64,000 nucleotides of DNA from NCBI RefSeq assembly GCF_900141845.1, contig NZ_FQZB01000004.1, forward strand, positions 351,752 through 415,751. The letters are read 5' to 3'. Each line of letters starts with the position of its first letter. Position 1 is the stretch's first letter. Origin of the DNA: Clostridium cavendishii DSM 21758. Its GTDB lineage: Bacteria; Bacillota; Clostridia; Clostridiales; Clostridiaceae. The translations under genes and the position numbers were made by a program. Of this stretch, positions 17,541-26,780 are shown piece by piece. The notes under the pieces are model-generated. The model had not been told where the DNA came from. It ran no database searches and saw only the letters and a list, made by a program, of their open reading frames with translations.

Positions 17541-18899
17541 TTATAATGCCTTATTTATTAGAGTTAATTCTTCCATTTTCTTATACTCTTTTTTAATTAA
17601 TACAAATATTACAATAAACACCATTACATCTATTAAAGGATTAACAAACCACACTCCATTGATTCCTATAAAAGCAGGTAGTATTATAACTGCTGGCACA
17701 AACAATAGTAATTGTCTCAAGGAAACTATTATACCAGCATTTTTAGCATTACCTATTGATTGAAAAAATGTAACTGCCATAATAAATATACCCATTAATG
17801 GAAATGCACTATACATTATTCTAAAATTACTTATTCCTTCATTGACTACTGACGAATCAGTTATTAATAAAGATAAAACCTGATTAGGGAAAATCTCAAT
17901 TGGTATCCAAAATAAACATGCCAGAACAGTAGATCCTATTATAAAAGTATTAGTACACTTTTTTACTCTTGTAAATAATTTTGCTCCATAATTTGTTCCA
18001 ACCACTGGTTGTAACCCTTGACTCATTCCCCAAAGAGGAATAAATGAAAGAGCTTGAATTCTTAATGCTGCTCCTATTAATATTAATTGATTACTTCCTC
18101 CATACTTTGATGCCATCCTATACATTAATGTTTGTTGTATCATGCTCATAACCTGCATCATCATTGCAGATAAACCTACCGAAAATATTTCTGGAAGAAG
18201 AGTTTTCTCAATCTTTACTTTATGAAATCTAACATTTTTACTTTTTTTCACAAAATAAAACATTGTAATAATAGCCTGTGTAATTTGAGCTATTATTGTA
18301 GCTATTGCTGCCCCTTCAATTCCATATTCTCCAAAAGCTAATATAAAAATAGGATCTAATATTATATTTAGAATAGCCCCTATCATCATGAAAGTCATAG
18401 CTTTTTTCATAATTCCTTCTCCACGCATTACCATATTTGCACTTTGAGCAAAATTAACAAAAATTGAACCAATAAAAATAACACGAAGATATCTTACTGC
18501 CAATTCTAAAATCTCTCCTTCTGCACCAGTTATCATTAAAATTTCTCTTGCAAATACAATGCCTAAAACTGTAATAATAGTAGAAAAAATCAGTACCAAA
18601 CATAATAAATTCCCCATAATTTTATTTATAGTTTCCTGATCATTTTTCCCTATAGCTCTTGATAAAATAGATGAAGATCCAATTCCTATTAAAGTTGCTA
18701 TAGCACTATTTAAAAATGTAATTGGATATGCAACTGCTACAGCTGCCATAGCGTTTTTACCAATTAATTGTCCTGCAAATACTCCATCCATAAAAGAATA
18801 TAATCCTATTACTACCATTCCTATAATCGCTGGAGTACATAATTTAATCATCAATTCTTTAGGATCTTTTTGAAGTAATTCCTCTCTATTTTTATTCAT
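17541..18899 (-). CDS. MATE-family multidrug/metabolite transporter
   Basis: 452 aa, twelve predicted membrane helices in two homologous halves. The first half begins KLCTPAIIGMVVIGLYSFMDGVFAGQLIGKNAMAAVAVAYP, the second has a similar repeat around LGMSQGLQPVVGTNYGA. MATE proteins exchange Na+ or H+ for organic cations or metabolites. Position after an ABC heterodimer and a Fur-like site at 18961-18978 suggests iron-controlled expression and possibly metallophore export, which is inference. Confidence 0.85.
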   Translation of the reverse strand: MNKNREELLQKDPKELMIKLCTPAIIGMVVIGLYSFMDGVFAGQLIGKNAMAAVAVAYPITFLNSAIATLIGIGSSSILSRAIGKNDQETINKIMGNLLCLVLIFSTIITVLGIVFAREILMITGAEGEILELAVRYLRVIFIGSIFVNFAQSANMVMRGEGIMKKAMTFMMIGAILNIILDPIFILAFGEYGIEGAAIATIIAQITQAIITMFYFVKKSKNVRFHKVKIEKTLLPEIFSVGLSAMMMQVMSMIQQTLMYRMASKYGGSNQLILIGAALRIQALSFIPLWGMSQGLQPVVGTNYGAKLFTRVKKCTNTFIIGSTVLACLFWIPIEIFPNQVLSLLITDSSVVNEGISNFRIMYSAFPLMGIFIMAVTFFQSIGNAKNAGIIVSLRQLLLFVPAVIILPAFIGINGVWFVNPLIDVMVFIVIFVLIKKEYKKMEELTLINKAL

Positions 18900-18960
18900 T
18901 AATATACCTCACCTTCTATTGTAATTTTATAAGCTTTATCCTTCCTTGATTTCATTATAA

Positions 18961-18978
18961 TTGATAATAATTATCATT
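18961..18978. promoter_or_regulatory. Fur-box-like site before MATE gene
   Basis: TTGATAATAATTATCATT holds the perfect palindrome GATAATAATTATC, next to a minus-strand TATAAT. The following TCATTTTCTACTCCA also follows the Fur-like site at 28637. Confidence 0.55.
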
Positions 18979-18995
18979 TTCTACTCCATAAGCTG

Positions 18996-19044
18996 AAAAA
19001 TACCCCAAATAAAAAATATAATATTTCTTATTTGGAGCATTCTT
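18996..19044 (-). terminator. Terminator after ABC heterodimer 1
   Basis: On the minus strand AAGAATGCTCCAAATAA pairs with TTATTTGGGGTATTTTT, ending in a T-run. Confidence 0.75.
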
Positions 19045-19076
19045 TCCTTATATTATAATTAATTATATGATTTAAA

Positions 19077-20810
19077 TTATAATAACTTTAAATCATTATA
19101 TTTTTGCTGTAAATTCCATAATTTAAAATATACACCATTAGATCTTATTAATTCTTCATGATTTCCTTCTTCTACAATTTCACCTTTATCTAAAACTATT
19201 ATGTTGTCAGCTTTTTGAATAGTCTTTAATCTATGTGCTATTACAATAACTGTTCTATCTTTTACTAGTTCATTAATTGCTTTTTGAACATCAACTTCAT
19301 TTTCAGGGTCTAGAGATGCTGTTGCTTCGTCTAATAGAACAATTGGAGCATTTTTAAGCATTGCTCTTGCAATTGAAATCCTCTGTTTCTCACCTCCAGA
19401 TAAAGTACATCCACCTTCTCCAACTGGAGTATCATATCCTTTAGGTAATGCCATTATAAAATCATGACAACATGCTTTTTTTGAAACCTCTTCTATTTCG
19501 GCCTGAGTCGCATCTACTCGTCCAAAACCTATATTATTTCTAATAGTATCCTGAAATAAATATACATCTTGAAAAACCATAGATATTTTCTTGAAAAGTT
19601 CTTCTGGTTCTATATTTTTTATATCTTTGCCTCCAATAAGTATACGACCTTCAACTGGATCATAAAAACGTGCTGCAAGTTTTAAAATTGTACTTTTTCC
19701 ACTACCAGACTTTCCTACTAATGCAGTAAGTGTCTTTGCATTAATATTTGTAGATATATTTTTTAATACTTGTTTATTATCATATGCAAAGGATACATTT
19801 TCAAATAAAATATCATTATTTTTTGGAGAAGTTTCCTCTCCAATCATAACTTCTTCATTCATAAATTTTATAATACGTTCTCCTGATTGAGCACCATATC
19901 GTAATACTGCAAAGTTTGTAATAGCTTCTGATAACGGATCAAATATTCTAGTTCCAATTATCAAAAATATAGAAAAGGTCACAATAGACATTTTCCCTCC
20001 TATTAGAAGATAAATTCCTACATAAATCATTACTGTAAGCCCAGATCTCAATAATGGCGTTATAGTAAGTATAATAGATTGTAGTAATCCTTCCATTCTT
20101 ATACTTTCTTTCATTAAATCTTTGAAAGCATTATCTAAATTATTAGCCTTATCTCCTATCATATTACAAGATTTTATAATACGAATACCTTCTAAATATT
20201 CTTGTAATCTATTTGATGCATTTACATTTGCAGCATTTAATTTTTGTCCAAATGTTTTTTGAAGTTTTGATGTTAATACAATAATAATTAATGTAAATGG
20301 CATTGCACAAAACATAGCAAAGGACATTCGTAAATCTATAAATGAAAGACTTATAAATGCAATGATTGGGATAACTAATGAACCAATAAGACTTGGCACC
20401 ACATGAGACATTCCGTGTTCTATCATAGTAAAATCAGACATCATCATATTACTTAAATTGCCTAAATCTTGTCCAGTAATATAGCCAATAGGTAATTTAC
20501 GTAAATGCTCTGCAAGTTCAGCCCTCCCCTCTGCCGCTGTCATATATGCATCTCTATAAGAATGCCTATAAGCTGGAATTTCAATTAAAAACATAATTAT
20601 CATTGAAATTATAAGACCTATAAATACTGCCCAAAGTTTTGTTGTATTAAGAGTTATATTAGGATTAATAAAAGGTTCAGCTAAAATACCTACTGTAAAT
20701 ACTGCAAATCCAAATGGTAACATATATACAATATTAGCTATTATTGTATATATTATAGGTTTTATAAGCTTATTAGGTTTACCCCCTGTGATATTATAAA
20801 GAATCTTCAT
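19077..20810 (-). CDS. ABC half-transporter (membrane plus ATPase), second subunit of pair 1
   Basis: 577 aa. Residues 1-310 form six membrane helices of the type IV/exporter fold, 340-577 the ATPase with Walker A VGKSGSGKST, signature LSGGEKQRISIARAM, Walker B IVLLDEATASLD and the H-loop in VIVIAHRL. It starts 3 bp after the partner gene, so they form a heterodimer. The pair resembles YbtP/YbtQ and IrtA/IrtB, exporter-fold proteins that import ferric siderophores; direction and substrate are not fixed by sequence. Confidence 0.85.
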   Translation of the reverse strand: MKILYNITGGKPNKLIKPIIYTIIANIVYMLPFGFAVFTVGILAEPFINPNITLNTTKLWAVFIGLIISMIIMFLIEIPAYRHSYRDAYMTAAEGRAELAEHLRKLPIGYITGQDLGNLSNMMMSDFTMIEHGMSHVVPSLIGSLVIPIIAFISLSFIDLRMSFAMFCAMPFTLIIIVLTSKLQKTFGQKLNAANVNASNRLQEYLEGIRIIKSCNMIGDKANNLDNAFKDLMKESIRMEGLLQSIILTITPLLRSGLTVMIYVGIYLLIGGKMSIVTFSIFLIIGTRIFDPLSEAITNFAVLRYGAQSGERIIKFMNEEVMIGEETSPKNNDILFENVSFAYDNKQVLKNISTNINAKTLTALVGKSGSGKSTILKLAARFYDPVEGRILIGGKDIKNIEPEELFKKISMVFQDVYLFQDTIRNNIGFGRVDATQAEIEEVSKKACCHDFIMALPKGYDTPVGEGGCTLSGGEKQRISIARAMLKNAPIVLLDEATASLDPENEVDVQKAINELVKDRTVIVIAHRLKTIQKADNIIVLDKGEIVEEGNHEELIRSNGVYFKLWNLQQKYNDLKLL

Positions 20811-20813
20811 CTT

Positions 20814-22616
20814 TTATTTTCCTCCTTTAGAAATGCCCCAATTTGCAGCCATAGTATATGCATCCCATAATTTTTTATACAATCCATTATTATCAAGTAA
20901 TTCGTTATGATTTCCACTCTCTACTATTTTTCCTTTATTCATGACAATAATTTGATTTGAGTCTTGAATAGTTGTAAGACGATGGGCAATCATAATAACT
21001 GTTTTATTTTTTACTAACTCACGTAAAGCAAGTTGCATATTATACTCATTCTCTGGATCTGCAAAAGCTGTTGCTTCATCCAGAACAAGAATCGGAGTGT
21101 TTTTAAGAATTGCTCTTGCTACACAAATTCTTTGTTTTTCTCCTCCTGAAAGATGTAACCCCGATTCTCCTACAATAGTTTTATAACCATTCTCTAAGTC
21201 TTTTATAAAATTATGACATTGAGCAGCTTTCGAAGCTCTATAAACCTCTTCTTTAGTAGCTGATGGTCTACCCAACCGAATATTTTCAAAGATAGTATCA
21301 TTAAACAGAAATGTTTCCTGAAAAACAAAGGATACTAAATTCATAAGATCTTTAGTATTAATATTTCGAATATCTACTCCACCTATATATATATTCCCTT
21401 TTTCAATATCCCAAAATCTAGGTATCAGATTTGCAACAGTTGATTTTCCTGATCCTGATGGGCCTACAAGTGCAGTAATTTCTCCTTGTTCTGCTTTAAA
21501 ACTAATATTAGTAAGTGCATTTTTTCTTGTAGATTCATTTTCTACATTATATGAAAAAGTAACATTTTTAAATTCTATATCATATGATTTTGGAATTTTT
21601 GGGTTATTTGCTTCTTTAATTGGTGTTTGCTTAAATATATTATCAATTCTTGATACTCCTTCTGAAATATCTCCTAGAGTTGATGCAAATCCCATAAACT
21701 TCGACATAGGTGATATCATAGCTGGAGCAAGAATTATAAAAAACAAAATAGTCTTTGTTAAGTTTAAATCTGTTCCTTTATTATCAAACAATAAAATACT
21801 AGCTGGTAAAATCATAATAAGTGTTGAATTTAATAAAACTTTTGCTGATATATATGTGTTTTGAAAATTGTCTGTATATTTTACACAATAATCTCTATAA
21901 GAAATCATATCATCATAAAATTTATGAAATGAATGTACCGTCCTTCCAAATACTTTTACAACTGGAATACCTCTAACATACTCTGTTGTAGATGTACTAA
22001 TTTTATCAAGTGCATCATAATAACTCTTAGCACTCTCTTCAGCAGCTTTTCCGCTACGCTTTTTCATTTGTATATAAAATCCTAAAATAGGTGGTATCAT
22101 AGCCGCAATTGTAAGTACTGGATTTAATGTTATCATAAGTATTAAAATAGCTATTGCTGTGATTAATACATTTACCATATCAGGCAATTGATGTGCCACG
22201 AAAGTTTCTATTTTAGCTACATTTTGATCGAATGTTTTTTTAATAACGCCTGTGGAAGTATTACTTAAATATCCTAATGGTAATTTACCTATATGTTCTG
22301 AAAGTTTTACACGTAATCTATATAAAATACGATATGCCGCAGCATGGGACATAATTCCGGAAATATAAATAAAACCAATTCCACCTATTAATCCTATCAG
22401 AGCTCTAATCCCCCACTTTATCATATATGAAGCATTTATTTCATTTAAATTAGAAGCATTTTTCAAAAGTTCTGCAATTATGAAATACACTGCAATATAT
22501 GGTACTAACATTAATATAGCGCTTATAGCAGAAAAAATAGATGAACCTATAAGCAAAGCTCTTTTTTCTCCTGCAATTTCTAAAAGTCTTGGAATACCTC
22601 TTTTCTTAGCATTCAC
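20814..22616 (-). CDS. ABC half-transporter (membrane plus ATPase), first subunit of pair 1
   Basis: About 600 aa. N-terminal six-helix domain, then ATPase with VGPSGSGKST, LSGGEKQRICVARAI and ILVLDEATAFADPENE. The Walker B region reads AFADPENE where the partner has ASLDPENE, the kind of asymmetry seen in heterodimers; the catalytic Glu is kept. A GTG at 22625 overlaps the AAGAGGTGG ribosome site, so the GTG at 22616 is preferred. AraC gene 22829-23821 lies directly upstream and probably controls it. Confidence 0.84.
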   Translation of the reverse strand: MNAKKRGIPRLLEIAGEKRALLIGSSIFSAISAILMLVPYIAVYFIIAELLKNASNLNEINASYMIKWGIRALIGLIGGIGFIYISGIMSHAAAYRILYRLRVKLSEHIGKLPLGYLSNTSTGVIKKTFDQNVAKIETFVAHQLPDMVNVLITAIAILILMITLNPVLTIAAMIPPILGFYIQMKKRSGKAAEESAKSYYDALDKISTSTTEYVRGIPVVKVFGRTVHSFHKFYDDMISYRDYCVKYTDNFQNTYISAKVLLNSTLIMILPASILLFDNKGTDLNLTKTILFFIILAPAMISPMSKFMGFASTLGDISEGVSRIDNIFKQTPIKEANNPKIPKSYDIEFKNVTFSYNVENESTRKNALTNISFKAEQGEITALVGPSGSGKSTVANLIPRFWDIEKGNIYIGGVDIRNINTKDLMNLVSFVFQETFLFNDTIFENIRLGRPSATKEEVYRASKAAQCHNFIKDLENGYKTIVGESGLHLSGGEKQRICVARAILKNTPILVLDEATAFADPENEYNMQLALRELVKNKTVIMIAHRLTTIQDSNQIIVMNKGKIVESGNHNELLDNNGLYKKLWDAYTMAANWGISKGGK

Positions 22617-22768
22617 AAAATCCACCTCTTTCTTAAGTTAATCTTATACAAGCATTATAAAATATCTTAACCTTTCATCTCTGCCAAAAATGGTATTGTA
22701 TTCGCTCAAATTAGTATAAAAAACATAATTACATAAAAATAATAATATGTGATTTTATATACAAAAAA

Positions 22769-22815
22769 AGATTTATATAAAACTTCATCTTTTCATATAA
22801 GCTTTATATAAATCT
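22769..22815 (-). terminator. Terminator-like hairpin after AraC gene
   Basis: AGATTTATATAAA pairs with TTTATATAAATCT just after the regulator stop at 22829. On the minus strand TTTTTTTG follows. Confidence 0.75.
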
Positions 22816-22828
22816 ACTTTATAATTTT

Positions 22829-23821
22829 TTATTCTCTTATGTCATTTATATATTCCTTAGGATTCACACCATATTTTTTTCTAAATGCAGCTGCAAAATG
22901 ACTCATATTTGAATACCCAACTTTCAAAGAAACCTCGCTAACTGTTAATGTATCTTTTTCTAGTAAGGTCTTAGCTGTTTCTAATCTTTTATTTATAACA
23001 TAAGTATGTATAGGTGCGCCATAAACCTCTTTAAACCCCTTTTTAAGTTTGTATTCATTTAAATATACACATTTTGAAATAGAGCTTATAGATATGTTTT
23101 GTGATATATCACAATCTAATATTGTTTTCGCCTTATAGATAGACTCCAAATCTTCTGTTGACAAACTTATCTTTCCAGGTATCTTTTCTTTTTGATAAAT
23201 AGCCTCATTTAAATATATAGCTACAAGTTCTAATATCTTTCCTTCTATAAATATGTTCTTAATAATGTTTTCATAAGGACATGTGAATATTTGCTGAAGT
23301 ATTACTTGAATTGATGATGTTATCTTATATTTACCATAAATCTTATGTTCTAATGATTTATAATTTAAATCATTACTAATGTAAGTACTCTCGATAATAT
23401 CATTTACCTTTAATAAGGGTATTTTAATCTCAACTAAATGTAGATTTGTTTTTGCAGGATAAATAGTATTTTTTCTTGTTTCACAACTTGTTCCTATATA
23501 AGTTTGATCAGAAAAAAGTTTAAACTCTTCAGTTGTTCCTGCTATTTCCCAATTTATATCATCACCTAAACAAAAAATCATATCAATATGGGGTGTTCTA
23601 GAAACTCCAAATATTTCAATAGGCTCTATAAAATTTAATTTATAATCAATAATTTTAACACCTTTAGAACAATTTATTCTTTTAATCTCACCAATACCTA
23701 TTTCGTTTGGAACAATATAATTAAACTCTCTACTCTCTGAATTATATGCCTCATTAAATGCTTGACAGATAGATACACCATTACTTTTCTTATTATTTAG
23801 CTTGTACTCATATTGACTCAT
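22829..23821 (-). CDS. AraC-family regulator of ABC pair 1
   Basis: 330 aa. The AraC domain occupies the last 100 residues (SISSISKCVYLNEYKLKKGFKEVYG, NKRLETAKTLLEKDTLTVSEV, VGYSNMSHFAAAFRKKYGVNPKEY). The N-terminal part has no recognised cupin motif but the layout is that of PchR/YbtA regulators, which sense ferric siderophores. The ribosome site is GAGGAG. A Fur-like site lies 78-95 bp upstream. Directly upstream of the heterodimeric ABC transporter on the same strand. Confidence 0.85.
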   Translation of the reverse strand: MSQYEYKLNNKKSNGVSICQAFNEAYNSESREFNYIVPNEIGIGEIKRINCSKGVKIIDYKLNFIEPIEIFGVSRTPHIDMIFCLGDDINWEIAGTTEEFKLFSDQTYIGTSCETRKNTIYPAKTNLHLVEIKIPLLKVNDIIESTYISNDLNYKSLEHKIYGKYKITSSIQVILQQIFTCPYENIIKNIFIEGKILELVAIYLNEAIYQKEKIPGKISLSTEDLESIYKAKTILDCDISQNISISSISKCVYLNEYKLKKGFKEVYGAPIHTYVINKRLETAKTLLEKDTLTVSEVSLKVGYSNMSHFAAAFRKKYGVNPKEYINDIRE

Positions 23822-23898
23822 ATTAGAAAACTCCTCATTAAAATATGCTATGCTATATTATATTTACTAAGTTATATATAATATAGCATATTAGATAT

Positions 23899-23916
23899 TG
23901 ATTGTCATTATCATTT
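23899..23916. promoter_or_regulatory. Fur-box-like site before AraC of pair 1
   Basis: Minus-strand AATGATAATGACAATCAA matches the GATAATGATAATCATTATC consensus over most of its left half. The rest of 23822-24068 shows no gene. Confidence 0.5.
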
Positions 23917-24068
23917 ATTATTGAATTAATAATTTCTTATACTCTTTTGATTTATCTATTAAAATTTCAAATTGCATTTATTAATTATTTTCTTTCTTAG
24001 AATATAAAAATTTCAATTCAAAAAATTTATTTAATCTAAATATTCTTATCCAAAAATCATGTGTAAAC

Positions 24069-24872
24069 TTAAATAAATAATAATAAACTTATTGCCATTA
24101 CAATCATTCCTGCTACCAATCCATATATAGAAAGATAGTGTTCACCATATTTCTGTGCAGAAGGAAGTAATTCATCTAATGATATAAACACCATTATTCC
24201 TGCTACAGCTGCAAAAATCATACCAAAAATCAAATTATTTATAAACGGCCTTAATATTAAATAACCAACAACTCCCCCTATAGGTTCAGATAGTCCAGAT
24301 AATATGGAATATCTAAATGCCTTTCTTCTACTTCCAGTTGCATAATAAATTGGTACTGATACTGCTATCCCCTCTGGAATGTTGTGAATTGCTATTGCAA
24401 TAACAATAGGTATCGCAATATTGGGCTCTTGCATTGCTGTAAGAAATGTAACAATACCTTCAGGGAAATTATGTATAACGATTGCTAATGCAGTAAATAA
24501 CCCTAATCTTAAAAGATTTCCATCAATTTTTTTATTATTTGATTTTATATCTTTAAACTTATATATTTCATGTGAACTTTCACACTCCGGGATAAAAGTA
24601 TCAATTAAAGCAATAAAAAATATGCCAAAAAAGAAGCCAATTACTGTTACCCAAGATCCCCTTATAGCTCCTAACTCTCCTACTATAAGATTCTTTGCTT
24701 CAAAAAATATCTCAACCATTGATACATAAATCATAACTCCAGCAGAAAATCCTAAACTTATAGATAAAAATTTAGTATTAGTCTTTTTTGTAAAAAAGGC
24801 CAATAAACTTCCAATACCTGTACACAAGCCAGCAAAAAGAGTTACCCCAAATGCAAAAATTAAATTGTTCAT
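24069..24872 (-). CDS. zupT: ZIP-family metal transporter (ZupT-like)
   Basis: 267-aa membrane protein with eight predicted helices. The paired metal-binding motifs HNFPEGIVTF (helix IV, about residue 133) and HNIPEGIAVS (helix V, about 162) are hallmark ZIP residues. It moves Zn2+, Fe2+ or Mn2+ into the cytoplasm. It follows ABC pair 2 after a terminator, has its own GGGG-type ribosome site, and extends the metal theme of the region. Ion preference cannot be read from sequence. Confidence 0.9.
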   Translation of the reverse strand: MNNLIFAFGVTLFAGLCTGIGSLLAFFTKKTNTKFLSISLGFSAGVMIYVSMVEIFFEAKNLIVGELGAIRGSWVTVIGFFFGIFFIALIDTFIPECESSHEIYKFKDIKSNNKKIDGNLLRLGLFTALAIVIHNFPEGIVTFLTAMQEPNIAIPIVIAIAIHNIPEGIAVSVPIYYATGSRRKAFRYSILSGLSEPIGGVVGYLILRPFINNLIFGMIFAAVAGIMVFISLDELLPSAQKYGEHYLSIYGLVAGMIVMAISLLLFI

Positions 24873-24980
24873 TAAATCAACCCCCTTTTAAACCTTTAAC
24901 ATTATATATTATATGTATAGCTACTTTGGTAATATATCCGAAATACTCAAAAAGATCAGTTTTTATTTAATACAAAAATT

Positions 24981-25006
24981 AAGAATAGACATATTTGCCT
25001 ATTCTT
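24981..25006 (-). terminator. Terminator after ABC pair 2
   Basis: AAGAATAG pairs with CTATTCTT; on the minus strand AATTTTTG follows. Confidence 0.75.
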
Positions 25007-25054
25007 ATACCTAAAAATTAATCTATTATTATATTAAAATTTTATTATCCTAAC

Positions 25055-26779
25055 TTATATAGCCCACTTCTTAGCATTTTCCATCTCATTATACATATTA
25101 TAATATCTCTTTTTATTTTTAATTAATTCATTATGTGTACCATTCTCTTCTATCTTACCATTATTTAACACTATTATTTGATCTGCATCTTTTATTGTAT
25201 TAAGTCTATGTGCTATTACAATTACTGTTTTATTTAAAGTAAGTTTTTTGATTGCTTTTCTAATTTCTAGTTCATTATCTGCATCAAGAGAAGCTGTTGC
25301 CTCATCTAAAAGAATTATAGGGGCATTCTTTAATATAGCTCTAGCTATTGATATTCTTTGTTTCTCTCCACCTGATAATGTAGAGCCCCCTTCTCCAACT
25401 ATAGTATCATATTTATTTTCTAATTTTTCTATAAATTCATGACAATTTGCAATCCTTGCTGCTTCTATTATTTGCTCTGTCGTCGCCTCTTGATTTCCTA
25501 ATTTTATATTGTTATATATACTATCATTTAAAAGATATACATCTTGAAACACCATACTTATATTTTTTAATATATAATCTGGATTTATATGTTTTATATT
25601 TCTTCCGCCTATTTTTATTTTCCCTTTATTTACATCCCAAAACCTAGATATCAAACTTATAATAGTACTTTTCCCTGATCCTGATGGACCTACTAAAGCT
25701 GTCATAGTTCCTTCTTTAGCTTTGAAACTTATATTATTTATAATAGTTTCTCCTTTTTCATATTCAAAACTTACATCTTCGAAACTAATATCATAATTAT
25801 CAAAATCTACATTTTCATATTTATATCCCATTTCTGATTGATTATGAATTTTAATTAATTTTTCTGTTGATAACTTAAGGTATCTAAGCATTCCATACTG
25901 AGACCCAAAAGCTCTTAAAATATTTGTAAGTGCTAAATTTATTATAATAAATGTTAAAAATTCCCTTTTGTCAATAGTTCCTCCACCAAACTTTGTTGTA
26001 GCTATAAGTAATAATATTGGAAAACTTAAATCAACAATTATCTGAAATACTAATACAAAAGGTACTATTGATACTTCTGTTCTTATACTTTCTCTTCTAA
26101 AATCTTTGAAAGATTTTTCTAACCTTTCAAACTTTTCTCCTACTAAATTATAGGATTTAAACACTTGTATACCATTAAGATATTCTACCATTCTGGATAT
26201 AACTTCATTCATGACTCTTTTTTTATCTTCACCTGCAGCTGTAACCTTTTTACCACCTATAATTATAATAGGCATAGCAAGCATTACTGCTAAAACTTGA
26301 ATAATAGCTAATTGAGTATCTATTAAAAATGTTATAGCTAATAAATACAAAGTAAGAAAAATTGTCTTTATTATATCACTAGTAGTATGAGTTATTACTT
26401 GTTCAAAATCTTTTAAATCATTTGTCATTATATTTGACAAGCTTCCTATACTATTTTTATTAAAAAAACCTAAGTTTATATTTCTTATATGATCTCCTAA
26501 TGATACTCTCATACTTTCAATAGCTCGTGCACCATTAGCTTGTATTCCTGTATAACCTATAGAATTAAATATAGCTCTAAAAATAAAAGCTATTATCATT
26601 ATTATTGTATAAGTTTTAATTTTAGAAAAAGTAAGCTGATAATTTATTAAATCTAATAATACAAAATACAACATAGCATAAGAAAACATATTAAATATAG
26701 TATCAGTTACTAATAATGCTATAGGTTTTCTAAGTTTTTTACTTCTTTCGCCTAGCAATTTTTTAATATTTTTTATCAT
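25055..26779 (-). CDS. ABC half-transporter, second subunit of pair 2
   Basis: 574 aa. Six-helix domain, then ATPase with VGPSGSGKST, LSGGEKQRISIARAI, IILLDEATASLDADNE and the VIVIAHRL switch His. Start codon is next to the stop of the partner gene (1 bp between ORFs), so expression is coupled. Close in layout and motifs to the 19077-20810 protein, suggesting the two pairs arose by duplication or parallel acquisition. A siderophore importer of the YbtPQ/IrtAB type is the favoured reading; a peptide or drug exporter remains possible. Confidence 0.84.
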   Translation of the reverse strand: MIKNIKKLLGERSKKLRKPIALLVTDTIFNMFSYAMLYFVLLDLINYQLTFSKIKTYTIIMIIAFIFRAIFNSIGYTGIQANGARAIESMRVSLGDHIRNINLGFFNKNSIGSLSNIMTNDLKDFEQVITHTTSDIIKTIFLTLYLLAITFLIDTQLAIIQVLAVMLAMPIIIIGGKKVTAAGEDKKRVMNEVISRMVEYLNGIQVFKSYNLVGEKFERLEKSFKDFRRESIRTEVSIVPFVLVFQIIVDLSFPILLLIATTKFGGGTIDKREFLTFIIINLALTNILRAFGSQYGMLRYLKLSTEKLIKIHNQSEMGYKYENVDFDNYDISFEDVSFEYEKGETIINNISFKAKEGTMTALVGPSGSGKSTIISLISRFWDVNKGKIKIGGRNIKHINPDYILKNISMVFQDVYLLNDSIYNNIKLGNQEATTEQIIEAARIANCHEFIEKLENKYDTIVGEGGSTLSGGEKQRISIARAILKNAPIILLDEATASLDADNELEIRKAIKKLTLNKTVIVIAHRLNTIKDADQIIVLNNGKIEENGTHNELIKNKKRYYNMYNEMENAKKWAI

Positions 26780-26780
26780 A